A DNA stretch of 64,000 nt from Mycolicibacterium frederiksbergense (GCF_012223425.1 NZ_CP038799.1:3518249-3582248), one strand, 5' to 3'. Shown: positions 42,122-50,330, counted from the stretch's first letter. Made by a program: numbers and translations. Notes: generated from the letters alone by a model not told the origin.

Positions 42122-43423
42122 TTACGGTGCCGGCAGCGGCGCGGGCGGCAGCACCGGTGCGCCGGGCGCGGGCGGCGGAACCGGGGCACCCGGAGCCGGC
42201 GTTGCTCCGGGCGGTGCGATGACCTGCCCGGGGGGCGCCGTCGGAGCGGTACCGGTCAGCGAGCGCTGGGTGGTGACGGCGATGAGCGCGTCCTTGCCGG
42301 TGATCTGCTGGTCCTGCACGGCATTCCAGATCTGGCGCAGGTAGCTGACGTTGGGGCTCTCGTTGGGCAGCGCGTTCGGGTCGAGCGTCGCTCCCGGCGG
42401 CAGGTTCTCCGGGCTGATCAGGTGCGGGACGCCCTCGGCCGGGACCGGCGCCAGCGGATCGGCCGCGGGGGCGGCGATCACGGCGGGTGCGGCCGCCGGA
42501 GCGGGCACCGGTGCGGGTGCGGCGGCGGGCGCGGGGACCGGCGCCGGAGCGGGAGGCGCGGGCAGCACCGGCTCCAGGGGCATCGGGGCATCCAGCGACC
42601 ACAGCTGCGGCTGGCCTTCGGGTGCCGGGGCAACGTCCCAGTCGGCAACCTGGATGGCCGGCAGCGCAGCCAGCTGATCGTGGGTCAGCGAGGCGACGGT
42701 CTCGACGGGCGCCGGGGGCGGCGGTACGTCGACCGGCGGTGCGGGCGGCAGCGGGGCGTCCAGCGCCACGGCGACGAACTCGGGGGCGGGTGCCGGGGGG
42801 AGCGGGGCGTCGATCGGCGGTGCGGGCGGCAGCGGGGCGTCCAGCGCCACGGGCACCACCTCGGGGGCCGGCGGCAGCGGGGCCGGCGGGGCAGGCGGCA
42901 GCGGTGCATCGATGGGCAGCGGGGCCGGGGCGGCGAGCGCATCGATCGGCGCGGGCGGCAGCATTTCGGGTGCCGGCGGGGGCGGCGGCGGGAGCTCGCC
43001 ATTGATCAGGGGGTTGTCGAGCGGCTGCGGTGCAGGCTCGGCGACGACGTTGCGCGGGGTGGCACCGGACAGACCGCGTCCACAGGTGGGCCATGCGCCC
43101 TTGCCCTGGCTGGCGAGCACGCGCTCGGCGACAGCGATCTGTTCTTCCTTGGTGGCCAGGAATGCCGAGGGGGCGAATTCACCGCCACCGTGGCCGGACC
43201 AGGTGCTCGGCGAGAACTGCAGACCGCCGTGGTAGCCGTTACCGGTGTTGATGGCCCAGTTGCCGCCGGACTCGCAGCTGGCGACGGTGTCCCATTCGCC
43301 GTCGGTCGCGGCGCCGGCCTGACCCGCGAGGGCGAGGCTACCGCCGCCGATGACCGCACCGGTGAAGGCGATCTTGGCGACGCTTACAGACGAAGTTGTG
43401 GGCTTACGGTGCCGACCACTCAT
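42122..43423 (-). CDS. rpfA: Resuscitation-promoting factor RpfA
   Basis: A 433-residue secreted peptidoglycan hydrolase. The signal peptide ends near residue 40. The Rpf lysozyme-like domain (~40-115) carries the catalytic Glu in ASCESGGNW and the conserved GYHGGLQFSPSTW. The long remainder is Pro/Ala-rich (DAPLPPAP units) and ends in PPAPLPAP. Rpf proteins cleave the glycan chain and promote exit from dormancy. The Rpf domain is N-terminal with a long P/A tail, as in Rv0867c. Expression is probably controlled by the c-di-AMP riboswitch and CRP site upstream. Confidence 0.95.
   Translation of the reverse strand: MSGRHRKPTTSSVSVAKIAFTGAVIGGGSLALAGQAGAATDGEWDTVASCESGGNWAINTGNGYHGGLQFSPSTWSGHGGGEFAPSAFLATKEEQIAVAERVLASQGKGAWPTCGRGLSGATPRNVVAEPAPQPLDNPLINGELPPPPPPAPEMLPPAPIDALAAPAPLPIDAPLPPAPPAPLPPAPEVVPVALDAPLPPAPPIDAPLPPAPAPEFVAVALDAPLPPAPPVDVPPPPAPVETVASLTHDQLAALPAIQVADWDVAPAPEGQPQLWSLDAPMPLEPVLPAPPAPAPVPAPAAAPAPVPAPAAAPAVIAAPAADPLAPVPAEGVPHLISPENLPPGATLDPNALPNESPNVSYLRQIWNAVQDQQITGKDALIAVTTQRSLTGTAPTAPPGQVIAPPGATPAPGAPVPPPAPGAPVLPPAPLPAP
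42734..42852 (-). repeat. Tandem 81-bp repeat inside rpfA
   Basis: Two 38-bp identical blocks (42734-42771 and 42815-42852) lie 81 bp apart and encode the repeated ALDAPLPPAPP units of the RpfA proline-rich tail. A period of 27 codons keeps the frame, so copy number could vary between strains without breaking the gene. Confidence 0.8.
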
Positions 43424-43436
43424 AGAACTAGAAATT

Positions 43437-43650
43437 CCTCTCGTCAGCGCCCGCGAGGTCAGCTGTCGGGTTCGGGCAGGAGAGGTTGCCCGGCCTTCGT
43501 TCGTCAGAGACGATTTCTGGCTTCACCCCAAGGAACCGGTGGTGGCGTTCCTGGTCTGCTTGTCGGCGGACCGGTTGGGTCCCCCGCCTCCATCCAGTGG
43601 TTCGTGGGTGTCCTTGTCCCGATGGATGGAGCTCGGCGCAATCGGGGAAG
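43437..43650 (-). promoter_or_regulatory. Cyclic di-AMP (ydaO-type) riboswitch in the rpfA leader
   Basis: On the minus strand this leader contains the conserved ydaO blocks in order: GCCGAGCTCC (near 43637), GGGGGACCCAA (43585-43575), TTGGGGTGAAGCC (43531-43519) and CCGAACCCGACAGCTGACCT (43475-43456) followed by CGCGGGCG. These are the ligand-pocket sequences of the c-di-AMP riboswitch found before rpf genes in actinobacteria. The 3' closing segment GACGAGAGG merges with the rpfA ribosome-binding site (GAGGAA, 43440-43435), suggesting control at translation initiation. High c-di-AMP turns off most members of this class. Confidence 0.88.
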
Positions 43651-43846
43651 GCGGGCCGATCAATGTGGGTCGAACGGCTTGGCAAGACGGTAACCGTTCT
43701 CCCACCGGCCGTCATCTCGGCGGGCGCCCGGCGTTTCCGGTGCTTAAGAACTATGAGAGGACATTAAAGGTGCAGGGAGTCCGGGCGTTTCCGCAGGTGT
43801 TTTCGCGACTCAAACCGCAGGTGGCTACTTTGTGACCATTTTGTGA

Positions 43847-43862
43847 TGTGACACAAATCACG
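43847..43862. promoter_or_regulatory. CRP (cAMP receptor protein)-like binding site upstream of rpfA
   Basis: TGTGACACAAATCACG fits the TGTGA-N6-TCACA consensus with one mismatch at the last base. An overlapping palindrome TTTGTG-N6-CACAAA covers 43840-43857. The site is at the upstream end of the rpfA leader, immediately after moaD. In M. tuberculosis rpfA is a known target of the CRP protein Rv3676. The 43651-43846 stretch between this site and the riboswitch holds no gene that I can support. Confidence 0.65.
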
Positions 43863-43863
43863 G

Positions 43864-44121
43864 CTAGCCGCCGGCGAATGGGGGTAACACATCGACCGTT
43901 TCGCGCGTTTGAAGCGCGACATTTTTATCGCGCACCGCGACGCCGTCGCGCAGATACGAGCAGCGTGCAAGCACTTTCGCCAGTTCGGGTCCGCGACCCG
44001 ACAGATCGGTGACCAGTCCGTCGACGGTGGTGCCCGCCGGGACCGACAACGTTTCGGTCTCGATTCCGGCTGCGGCCCGTGCGGCGGCGAAATATCGGAT
44101 GGTGACCTGTACTTCGGACAC
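43864..44121 (-). CDS. moaD: Molybdopterin synthase sulfur carrier MoaD
   Basis: An 85-residue ubiquitin-fold protein ending in the required PPFAGG, whose terminal Gly carries the thiocarboxylate. It starts VSEVQVTIRYFAAARAAAG. The GTG at 44121 lies two bases after the moaA stop; longer readings enter moaA in another frame. It supplies sulfur to MoaE and matches MoaD2. Confidence 0.93.
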   Translation of the reverse strand: MSEVQVTIRYFAAARAAAGIETETLSVPAGTTVDGLVTDLSGRGPELAKVLARCSYLRDGVAVRDKNVALQTRETVDVLPPFAGG

Positions 44122-44123
44122 GT

Positions 44124-45179
44124 TCAACCGCCGATGGCGCTCATCGGCCGGACCGGCTGGATGAAGCTCGGATCGTTGATCCCGTGCCCGGCCGGTTTCG
44201 CCCACATCGCCGTCCGCCAGGCCGCCTCCAGCGCGTCATCGTCGGCGCCGTCGCGCAGCAGGGCGCGCAGGTCGGTTTCGGTGGAGGAGAACAGGCAGCT
44301 GCGGATCTGACCGTCGGCGGTCAGCCGGGTGCGGTCACACGCCCCGCAGAACGACTCGGAGACCGACGCGATGACCCCGACGGTGCCCTCACTGCCGTCC
44401 ACCCGCCACAGCTGCGCGGGGGCCGATCCGCGCGGGCCCGGATCGGGGCGCAGATCGAAATGTGCGCGCAGCGTGCGCAGGACGATATCGGCGTCGATCG
44501 TCTTGTCCCGGGTCCACTCATGGCCGGCGTCCAGCGGCATCTGCTCGATGATCCGCAGCTGGTATCCGTGCTCCAGGCAGAACCGCAGCAGGGGCACGAC
44601 GTCATCGAGGCCGGTGCGCGGGTCCAGCACGGCGTTGACCTTGATCGGTCCCAGCCCAGCGTCGGCGGCCGCTGCCAGCCCGGCCAGCACGTCGGCCAGC
44701 CGGTCGCGCCGGGTGATCTCGGCGAAGTGCTCGGCGTTGACGGTGTCCAGGGAGACGTTGACCCGGTTGAGCCCGGCCGCCTTCAGCCTCGCGGCACGCT
44801 TGGCCAGGCCCAGCCCGTTCGTGGTCACCGCGATCTCGGGGCGGGGCCGCAGCGCGGCCGCGGCAGCGATGGTCTGCTCCAGGTGCGGGGAGACCAGCGG
44901 CTCGCCGCCGGTGAACCGCACGCTGGTGATGCCGAGCCGGGTGACCGCGATGCGCAGCAGGCGGGCCAGTTCGTCGGCGTTGAGCAGCTGACTGTCGGGC
45001 AGCCAGTCCAGGCCCTCGGCCGGCATGCAGTAGGTGCAGCGCAGATTGCACCGGTCGGTCAGCGATACCCGCAGGTCGGTGGCGGCGCGGCCGTAGGTAT
45101 CCAGCAGGGGGCCGCTGGCGGGCATGCCCGCGGCGACCGGGCGGGTCGGCATCGGCAGTCCGAGATCGGTCAACGTCAC
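44124..45179 (-). CDS. moaA: GTP 3',8-cyclase MoaA (radical SAM)
   Basis: A 351-residue radical-SAM enzyme. The first 4Fe-4S cluster motif is DRCNLRCTYCMPAEG, the SAM-binding segment FTGGEPL follows, and the second cluster uses SFCGACDRTRL and a later IRSCLF. The C-terminal Gly-Gly (SAIGG) needed for activation is present. It converts GTP to cyclic dehydro-GTP for MoaC. The GTG start overlaps the yccF stop. It corresponds to MoaA2. Confidence 0.95.
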   Translation of the reverse strand: MTLTDLGLPMPTRPVAAGMPASGPLLDTYGRAATDLRVSLTDRCNLRCTYCMPAEGLDWLPDSQLLNADELARLLRIAVTRLGITSVRFTGGEPLVSPHLEQTIAAAAALRPRPEIAVTTNGLGLAKRAARLKAAGLNRVNVSLDTVNAEHFAEITRRDRLADVLAGLAAAADAGLGPIKVNAVLDPRTGLDDVVPLLRFCLEHGYQLRIIEQMPLDAGHEWTRDKTIDADIVLRTLRAHFDLRPDPGPRGSAPAQLWRVDGSEGTVGVIASVSESFCGACDRTRLTADGQIRSCLFSSTETDLRALLRDGADDDALEAAWRTAMWAKPAGHGINDPSFIQPVRPMSAIGG

Positions 45180-45574
45180 CGTGACACCCCGGCGAACGGC
45201 TGGTCCGAAGGGACGATCACTTTACCCAGCGGCAGCAGCGACACCGGGATGAGCTTGATGTTCGCGATGGCCAGCGGGATACCGATGATCGTGATCGCCA
45301 TCGCTATCGCCGTCAGCACGTGCCCGATCGCCAACCAGATACCGGCGACGATGAGCCAGATGACGTTGCCGATGGCGGCACCGGGCCGCGGTCCCGGCTT
45401 GTCGACGACGGTGTAGCCGAACGGCCACAGCGCGTAGATGCCGATCCGGAAGGCGGCGAACCCGAACGGAATCGTGATGATGAGGATGAAGCAGATGATT
45501 CCGGCCAGGAAATATCCGAGCGCCAGCCACAGGCCGCCGAAGATCAACCAGATGATGTTCAGGATCAGGCGCAT
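45176..45574 (-). CDS. YccF-domain inner membrane protein
   Basis: A 132-residue membrane protein with two repeated YccF modules (each like IIWLIFGGLWLALGYFLAGI and VIWLIVAGIWLAIGHVLTAI), giving about four helices. Function unknown in any species I recall. It corresponds to Rv0870c and is cotranscribed with moaA through a four-base overlap. Confidence 0.9.
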   Translation of the reverse strand: MRLILNIIWLIFGGLWLALGYFLAGIICFILIITIPFGFAAFRIGIYALWPFGYTVVDKPGPRPGAAIGNVIWLIVAGIWLAIGHVLTAIAMAITIIGIPLAIANIKLIPVSLLPLGKVIVPSDQPFAGVSR

Positions 45575-45694
45575 GGTCTCCTCCGAGGCTGTCGCTGTCA
45601 GCCTACCGAGAGGCTAGTAGGATGCCTCCCATTGCGTCCTGCGCAGGCGGGACGCATTACTTATGCGATCTATCACGACGAACGGGTGACAGCA

Positions 45695-46105
45695 GTGCCG
45701 ACCGGCAAGGTGAAGTGGTACGACTCCGAGAAGGGCTTCGGCTTCCTCTCTCAGGAGGAAGGCGAGGACGTCTACGTGCGTTCGTCGGCGCTGCCCGCAG
45801 GTGTCGAGGGACTCAAGGCCGGGCAGAAGGTCGAGTTCGGACTGGCCGCCGGGCGCCGGGGTCCGCAGGCGCTGCAGGTCAAGCTGATCGACCCGCCGCC
45901 GAGCCTGGCCAAGACGCGCCGTGAAGCGGTGACCGTCGAACACAAGCACACCCCCGACGAGCTGCACGGCATGGTCGGCGATCTGATCACCCTGCTGGAG
46001 AACACCATCCAGCCCGACCTGCGCAAGGGCAAGTACCCCGACCGCAAGGTCGCCCGCCGGGTGTCCGAGGTCGTCAAGGCTGTCGCCGCCGAACTCGACG
46101 CCTAG
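45695..46105 (+). CDS. cspB: Cold-shock domain protein CspB (Rv0871-like)
   Basis: A 136-residue protein. The N-terminal ~70 residues are a cold-shock domain with GKVKWYDSEKGFGFLSQEEG and DVYVRSSAL (slightly altered RNP motifs). A ~65-residue C-terminal extension rich in charged residues (TPDELHGMVGDLITLLENTI) is typical of the mycobacterial CspB type. It binds single-stranded RNA or DNA. The start is the GTG at 45695; an in-frame GTG nine bases earlier is possible. Confidence 0.88.
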   Translation: MPTGKVKWYDSEKGFGFLSQEEGEDVYVRSSALPAGVEGLKAGQKVEFGLAAGRRGPQALQVKLIDPPPSLAKTRREAVTVEHKHTPDELHGMVGDLITLLENTIQPDLRKGKYPDRKVARRVSEVVKAVAAELDA

Positions 46106-46114
46106 GTTCTGCTG

Positions 46115-46140
46115 CGCCCAGCGTCGACTTTTCGTCGATG
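46115..46140. repeat. 26-bp direct repeat, left copy
   Basis: The 26-bp sequence beginning CGCCCAGCGTCGACTTTTCG is repeated perfectly at 47057-47082. The two copies are 942 bp apart and frame the DUF559-like gene. This copy lies 10 bases after the cspB stop and touches the DUF559 stop codon. Confidence 0.9.
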
Positions 46141-46175
46141 TCAGGCTGATTTTTCGACGATAAGTCCACGCTGGG
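46118..46175. repeat. Long imperfect hairpin at the 3' end of the DUF559-like gene
   Basis: The left arm (46118-46139, CCCAGCGTCGACTTTTCGTC...) pairs with 46154-46175 (TCGACGATAAGTCCACGCTG...), 20 of 22 positions matching. The arms surround the DUF559 stop codon. The left arm is part of the direct repeat. Confidence 0.75.
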
Positions 46176-47015
46176 TGAGGGCTTGTCGCGTCCGTTGCAA
46201 GATGACATGCGGCCGTGCGCACAACATCTCGAAGCTGACCCTGATGATGATCCAGCCCAGTGCCTCGAGTTCGGCGATCCGGTCGATGTCGCGGCTGGGT
46301 CCCTCGCGTCGGTCCAGTGCTGGGCGCCGTCGAATTCCACCGCCACCTGGTAGCGGGGCCATCCCATATCGAGCCTGGCGACAAACGAATAGGCGTCGTG
46401 GACCGCGATCTGCGTACTCGGGGTGGGCAGCCCGTCCCTGATCAGAAGCAGGCGCGTCCGTGTTTCCTGTGGGGACTCGGCGCCGCCGTCCGAGAGTGCG
46501 ACGGCCTCCCGCAGTTGCCGGATTCCTCGCGCGCCGGGGTAGCGGGCAATGATGATGTTGATCTGGTCCACGCCGACACCGGTGGCATTGCGTAGGGCGT
46601 CGAGTCGGATGACCGCGGTGGGCACGTCGGCGATGCGACCAACGTCGAAGGCGGTCCGCGCCGCGGTGGTGGTGGGCATCCCGCGGCGCTGACAGACCTC
46701 GTCCGCCGCGAGGGTATCGCTGTGCAGGATGATGCCGCGGACCTTGTCTCGGGATGACCGGTTCAGCTCCGCAGGCAGGTTCGCGTCGATCCAGCGCGTG
46801 TTGTGGAGCGCAGCAGCCGAAAGTCCGGCAAGCACGCCCCGACGCCCCGACCACAACCACGCAGCTACCGCCCGGTCCCTGGCATCAAGTTCCACTCCGC
46901 GCGGCACGTACACATTTCGGTGCACAGCGGTGTACGCCGTGCGCAGGCGGTAATCGGTGACGAGGCCGGCGGCGCGCGCCTCCGTCCCGAGGAACGGCCA
47001 CCCGGGATTGCCCAT
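46141..47015 (-). pseudogene. DUF559 / Vsr-fold nuclease-like protein with AbiEi-like N-terminus, frameshifted
   Basis: A ~291-residue protein in two frames. The N-terminal part (ATG 47015, GNPGWPFLGTEARAAGLV, then AVAAWLWSGRRGVLAGLSAA) is of the type mycobacterial annotations call AbiEi-like. The C-terminal part is a restriction-endonuclease-like fold: VAVEFDGAQHWTDAR, then in another frame SRDIDRIAELEALGWIIIRV and RTRQALTQRGLIVEKSA. The frame breaks at the run 46297-46299 (one C missing on the minus strand). The catalytic EFDG and later residues survive, so function could be restored by one base. It is framed by 26-bp direct repeats, which suggests a mobile or recently acquired unit. Confidence 0.8.
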
Positions 47016-47056
47016 GTGTAGTTGGACTCCGCGCGGGCCCGGTCGGTTCCACCTTT

Positions 47057-47082
47057 CGCCCAGCGTCGACTTTTCGTCGATG
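47057..47082. repeat. 26-bp direct repeat, right copy
   Basis: A perfect copy of 46115-46140, 42 bases upstream of the DUF559-like ATG and 53 bases before the GST-family start. In the gene's frame both copies read IDEKSTLG, which is a property of the repeat rather than of a protein. Confidence 0.9.
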
Positions 47083-47134
47083 AATTTGAGTTCGATCGAC
47101 ATCAACTCGACGTTCGGCGGGAACACTGGTCTCC

Positions 47135-48139
47135 ATGACCTACGTCAACAAGCAGGGTGAGTTCAACCGGGACGCCAACTACATCAGTACCCGCATCACT
47201 GCCGACGGCCGGGACGGCTACCCCGTTGAGCCCGGCCGCTACCGGCTCGTCGTGGCGCGGGCCTGCCCGTGGGCCAACCGCACCATCATCGTTCGGCGTC
47301 TGCTCGGCCTGGAAGACGTTCTGTCCATCGGGTTTTGCGGGCCGACCCATGACGAGCGGAGCTGGACCTTCGACCTCGACCCCGGCGGCGTCGACCCGGT
47401 GCTCAAGATCCCGCGGATTCAGGACGCCTACTTCAAGCGTGACCCGGACTACCCGAAGGGCATCACCGTGCCGGCCGTCGTGGATGTGCCCACCGGTGCG
47501 GTGGTCACCAACGATTTCGCCCAGATCACCCTGGATTTCTCCACCGAGTGGACCGAGTATCACCGCGAGGGCGCGCCCCAGCTCTACCCCGAGAATCTGC
47601 GCGACGAGATCGACGAGGTCGCCAAGCGCGTCTACACCGAGGTGAACAACGGTGTGTACCGATGCGGGTTCGCCGGCTCACAGGAGGCCTACGACAAGGC
47701 CTATGACCGGCTTTTCGCCACCCTGGACTGGCTGACCGAAAGGCTGTCCACCCAGCGGTATCTCGTCGGTGACACCATCACCGAGGCCGATGTCCGGCTG
47801 TTCACCACGCTGGCCCGGTTCGACCCCGTGTATCACGGGCACTTCAAGTGCAATCGGTCCAAGCTCGCCGAGATGCCCGTGCTGTGGGCTTATGCCCGCG
47901 ACCTCTTCCAGACGCCCGGCTTCGGGGACACCACCGACTTCGTGCAGATCAAGCAGCACTACTACATCGTGCACACCGACATCAATCCCACCCAAGTCGT
48001 CCCCAACGGGCCCGACCTGGCGAACTGGCTGACCCCGCACGGTCGGGAAACCTTGGGCGGCAGGCCATTCGGTGACGGAACCCCACCCGGTCCGACAAAA
48101 GCCGGTGAGGAGGTCCCGGCGGGTCACTCCGCCGGGTAG
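47135..48139 (+). CDS. Glutathione S-transferase Xi-class protein (glutathionyl-hydroquinone reductase-like)
   Basis: A 334-residue protein of the YqjG/ECM4/PcpF type: catalytic Cys in ARACPWANRTIIVRRLLGL, the long conserved insert (DAYFKRDPDYPKGITVPAVVD) and the C-terminal GST helical domain (YLVGDTITEADVRLFTTLARFDPVYHGHFKCN). These enzymes reductively remove glutathione from hydroquinone conjugates. Mycobacteria make mycothiol and not glutathione, so the physiological thiol here is open. It overlaps the convergent DUF2771 gene by 16 bases. Confidence 0.9.
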   Translation: MTYVNKQGEFNRDANYISTRITADGRDGYPVEPGRYRLVVARACPWANRTIIVRRLLGLEDVLSIGFCGPTHDERSWTFDLDPGGVDPVLKIPRIQDAYFKRDPDYPKGITVPAVVDVPTGAVVTNDFAQITLDFSTEWTEYHREGAPQLYPENLRDEIDEVAKRVYTEVNNGVYRCGFAGSQEAYDKAYDRLFATLDWLTERLSTQRYLVGDTITEADVRLFTTLARFDPVYHGHFKCNRSKLAEMPVLWAYARDLFQTPGFGDTTDFVQIKQHYYIVHTDINPTQVVPNGPDLANWLTPHGRETLGGRPFGDGTPPGPTKAGEEVPAGHSAG

Positions 48140-48657
48140 TCCGAAACGGACTCCGAGTACTCGGCTGCCGGGTCCCAGATCGTGCGCACCGACCATTCGG
48201 CGTGCGGCAGTGGGAACTCGTTACCGGCCTCGTCGCGCACCAGCGTCGGCAGCTGCACCACGATGCCGGTCAGCTTGCCGTACAGCGCATCGACGCTGGG
48301 TACGGTGATTGCCTGCGCGACACCCGGCCGGAACTCCTGGGCGACGGGAGCCTCGGCGTCCTCATAGGTGCGCAACAGCAGCCAGGGCGCGTCGGCGATG
48401 GGCGGATCCACGGCAAGCTGCACCGGACCCCGTGATGTCACCGTGAGTTCGCCGGTGGTTTCCGGGTTCTCGCAGGCGTCGAGGTTCACCACATCGCAAT
48501 AGAAGTACGGCCCCACCCGCACCGTTTTGCCGTGCGAGTACGCGCTGATCTCGGGATAGCGCGGCCCGTGGTCCTTGCTGAGCTGCCACACCAGCACGCC
48601 GGTGCCCGCAGTGGAGAGCAGCGCCACCACCGCGAGCAGCGCCACCGCCCGCTTCAT
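48124..48657 (-). CDS. DUF2771-type exported protein (Rv0875c-like)
   Basis: A 177-residue protein with an N-terminal signal/anchor segment (RAVALLAVVALLSTAGTGVLVW) and an extracytoplasmic beta-rich domain with two Cys (YFYCDVVNLDACENPETT). It corresponds by position and sequence to Rv0875c. Function unknown. The ATG overlaps the stop of the upstream MFS gene (ATGA), so the pair is co-translated; it may modulate that transporter. Confidence 0.87.
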   Translation of the reverse strand: MKRAVALLAVVALLSTAGTGVLVWQLSKDHGPRYPEISAYSHGKTVRVGPYFYCDVVNLDACENPETTGELTVTSRGPVQLAVDPPIADAPWLLLRTYEDAEAPVAQEFRPGVAQAITVPSVDALYGKLTGIVVQLPTLVRDEAGNEFPLPHAEWSVRTIWDPAAEYSESVSDYPAE

Positions 48658-50330
48658 CGTCGGCCCGCCGCGGTGCTTCTGGAGAAATTCAGGGGTCCGC
48701 CTTCGGTTTCGGCCAGGATCGGGCGGTTGCCGCCGAAGCCCGGGATGAGTGATGCGCCGTTGTAGCTGACCAGTGTCTGAGCCAGCCCGACAATGAGAAT
48801 CGCGGTGATGGCGGTGAAGCCCGCCCACAGTTCGGTGTAGATCAGCACCCCGGTCGCCCCGCCGATCACCCAGGCCAGCTGCAGCACCGACTCGGAACGG
48901 CCGAACGCCGACGCCCGCGACTCCTCGGGAAGATCGTCCTGCAGCGAGGCGTCCAGGGAGGCCTTCGCGATGGCACTGGCGCCCGAGGTGATGAGGGTGG
49001 CCACCGCGACGACCATGAGGTTGCCGGTGAGCGCGGCGGCCAAGGCGGACAGCGTCACCGCGATCGCCGCGCGGACCACCAGCAGCGCCGGGCGGCCCAA
49101 TTTGAGGCGGGCCGCGGTGAAGTTGCCGGTGAAGTTGCCGATCGCCGCGGCCGCACCGATCAGGCCAAGGATGCGCAGCTGTTCCCAGCCGCCGTCGCCG
49201 TGGGCCTTCGCGACGAACGCCGGATAGAGGAACAGGAACCCGACCATCACCTTGATGGTGCAGTTGCCCCACAGCGACGTGATGATGTTGCGGCCCAGCG
49301 GCTGCCGTGCCGCCGACCGCTCCGGATGACGACGCAGCTGATCGGTACCGCCGTGATAGCTCAGGGTGGTCGGCACCTCACCGGCGGTGACCTCGACCCA
49401 CTTCGGGATCCGCATCGCCAGGAAGGCGCCGCCGACGGTCGCGGCCACCAGTACATACAGCGCCCCGGGCAGCTCGAACATGTTGAACAGGTACTCCGCG
49501 CCGGCCGCCAGGCCGCCGCCGACCACCGTCCCGAACAGCAGGCCGAACGTCGTCAGCCGGGAGTTCACCCGGACCAGATCGATGGACGGCGGCAGCACCC
49601 GTGGCGTCACCGCGCTGCGCAACACGCTGAATGACTTGGAAAGCACCATCATTCCGAGCGCACACGGGTAGAGCACCCAGGACGGGAAGCTGCCTGTCAC
49701 ACCGTCATAGTTGGCGATCAGCACCACCGCGAGCACGGTGCGGGCCGCAAACGACATCGCCAGCGCGATCCGGCGGCCGTGCTGCAGACGGTCCAGCGCC
49801 GGACCGATCAGCGGCGCGATCACCGCGAAGGGGGCGATGGTGATGAGCAGGTACAGCGCGACCTTGCTCTTGCTCTCCCCGGAGGCCGCGGCGAAGAACA
49901 GCGTGTTGGCCAATGCGACGGCCATGGCGGCATCGACGGCGAAGTTCGCGACCACCGGCCACGTCAGCGCCGTCAGCCCGGACTTGTCGGCGCCGTCCGC
50001 CGTGGCGGCCCGGTGCACCAGCCCGTACATCTTGGAACCCATCTCCCGGCTGCGCTGGGCGGCCGCGCGGGTGACGGTGACGCGCTCGCCCGCGGCGGCG
50101 CCGGCCCTCGGTGGGGGATCGGTGCGGCGCCGGGCCGCGTCGTGATCGTCAAGGGGCGGCAACCAACGGTTGGCGCTCGGGTTCTGCGGGTTGTGCGGGT
50201 TGCCCTGCCCACCCCGGGGCGTCTGCCCTCGGCGCGGCATTTCGCCGTCGCTCGGATAGTTCGCCATGCCGGGGTGCTCGTCGCCGGACGGAGGCCGCGG
50301 CGGGTAGTAGCGGGGATCCCGGGAAGACAC
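48654..50330 (-). CDS. MFS-type membrane transporter (Rv0876c-like)
   Basis: A 558-residue protein. A ~110-residue Pro/Arg/Asp-rich cytoplasmic N-terminus (YYPPRPPSGDEHPGMANYP) leads to 10-12 membrane helices, with an MFS-like hairpin (GPALDRLQHGRRIALAMSF). It corresponds to Rv0876c, a transporter of unknown substrate. The N-terminal extension is long for MFS and may be a regulatory tail. It is coupled to the DUF2771 gene and divergent from the DUF3027 gene. Confidence 0.9.
   Translation of the reverse strand: MSSRDPRYYPPRPPSGDEHPGMANYPSDGEMPRRGQTPRGGQGNPHNPQNPSANRWLPPLDDHDAARRRTDPPPRAGAAAGERVTVTRAAAQRSREMGSKMYGLVHRAATADGADKSGLTALTWPVVANFAVDAAMAVALANTLFFAAASGESKSKVALYLLITIAPFAVIAPLIGPALDRLQHGRRIALAMSFAARTVLAVVLIANYDGVTGSFPSWVLYPCALGMMVLSKSFSVLRSAVTPRVLPPSIDLVRVNSRLTTFGLLFGTVVGGGLAAGAEYLFNMFELPGALYVLVAATVGGAFLAMRIPKWVEVTAGEVPTTLSYHGGTDQLRRHPERSAARQPLGRNIITSLWGNCTIKVMVGFLFLYPAFVAKAHGDGGWEQLRILGLIGAAAAIGNFTGNFTAARLKLGRPALLVVRAAIAVTLSALAAALTGNLMVVAVATLITSGASAIAKASLDASLQDDLPEESRASAFGRSESVLQLAWVIGGATGVLIYTELWAGFTAITAILIVGLAQTLVSYNGASLIPGFGGNRPILAETEGGPLNFSRSTAAGRR

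Noticed and set aside
41864..43693. 609-codon plus-strand frame over rpfA
   Set aside because: Its low-complexity Gly/Arg/Gln composition mirrors the Pro/Ala-rich rpfA tail; it also runs through the riboswitch.
45176..45179. Separate promoter needed between yccF and moaA
   Set aside because: The stop and start overlap by four bases, so translational coupling in one transcript explains the arrangement.
48124..49272. 382-codon extension of the DUF2771 protein
   Set aside because: The extra part is an alternative frame of the MFS gene; the ATG at 48657 overlaps its stop and starts with the signal segment.
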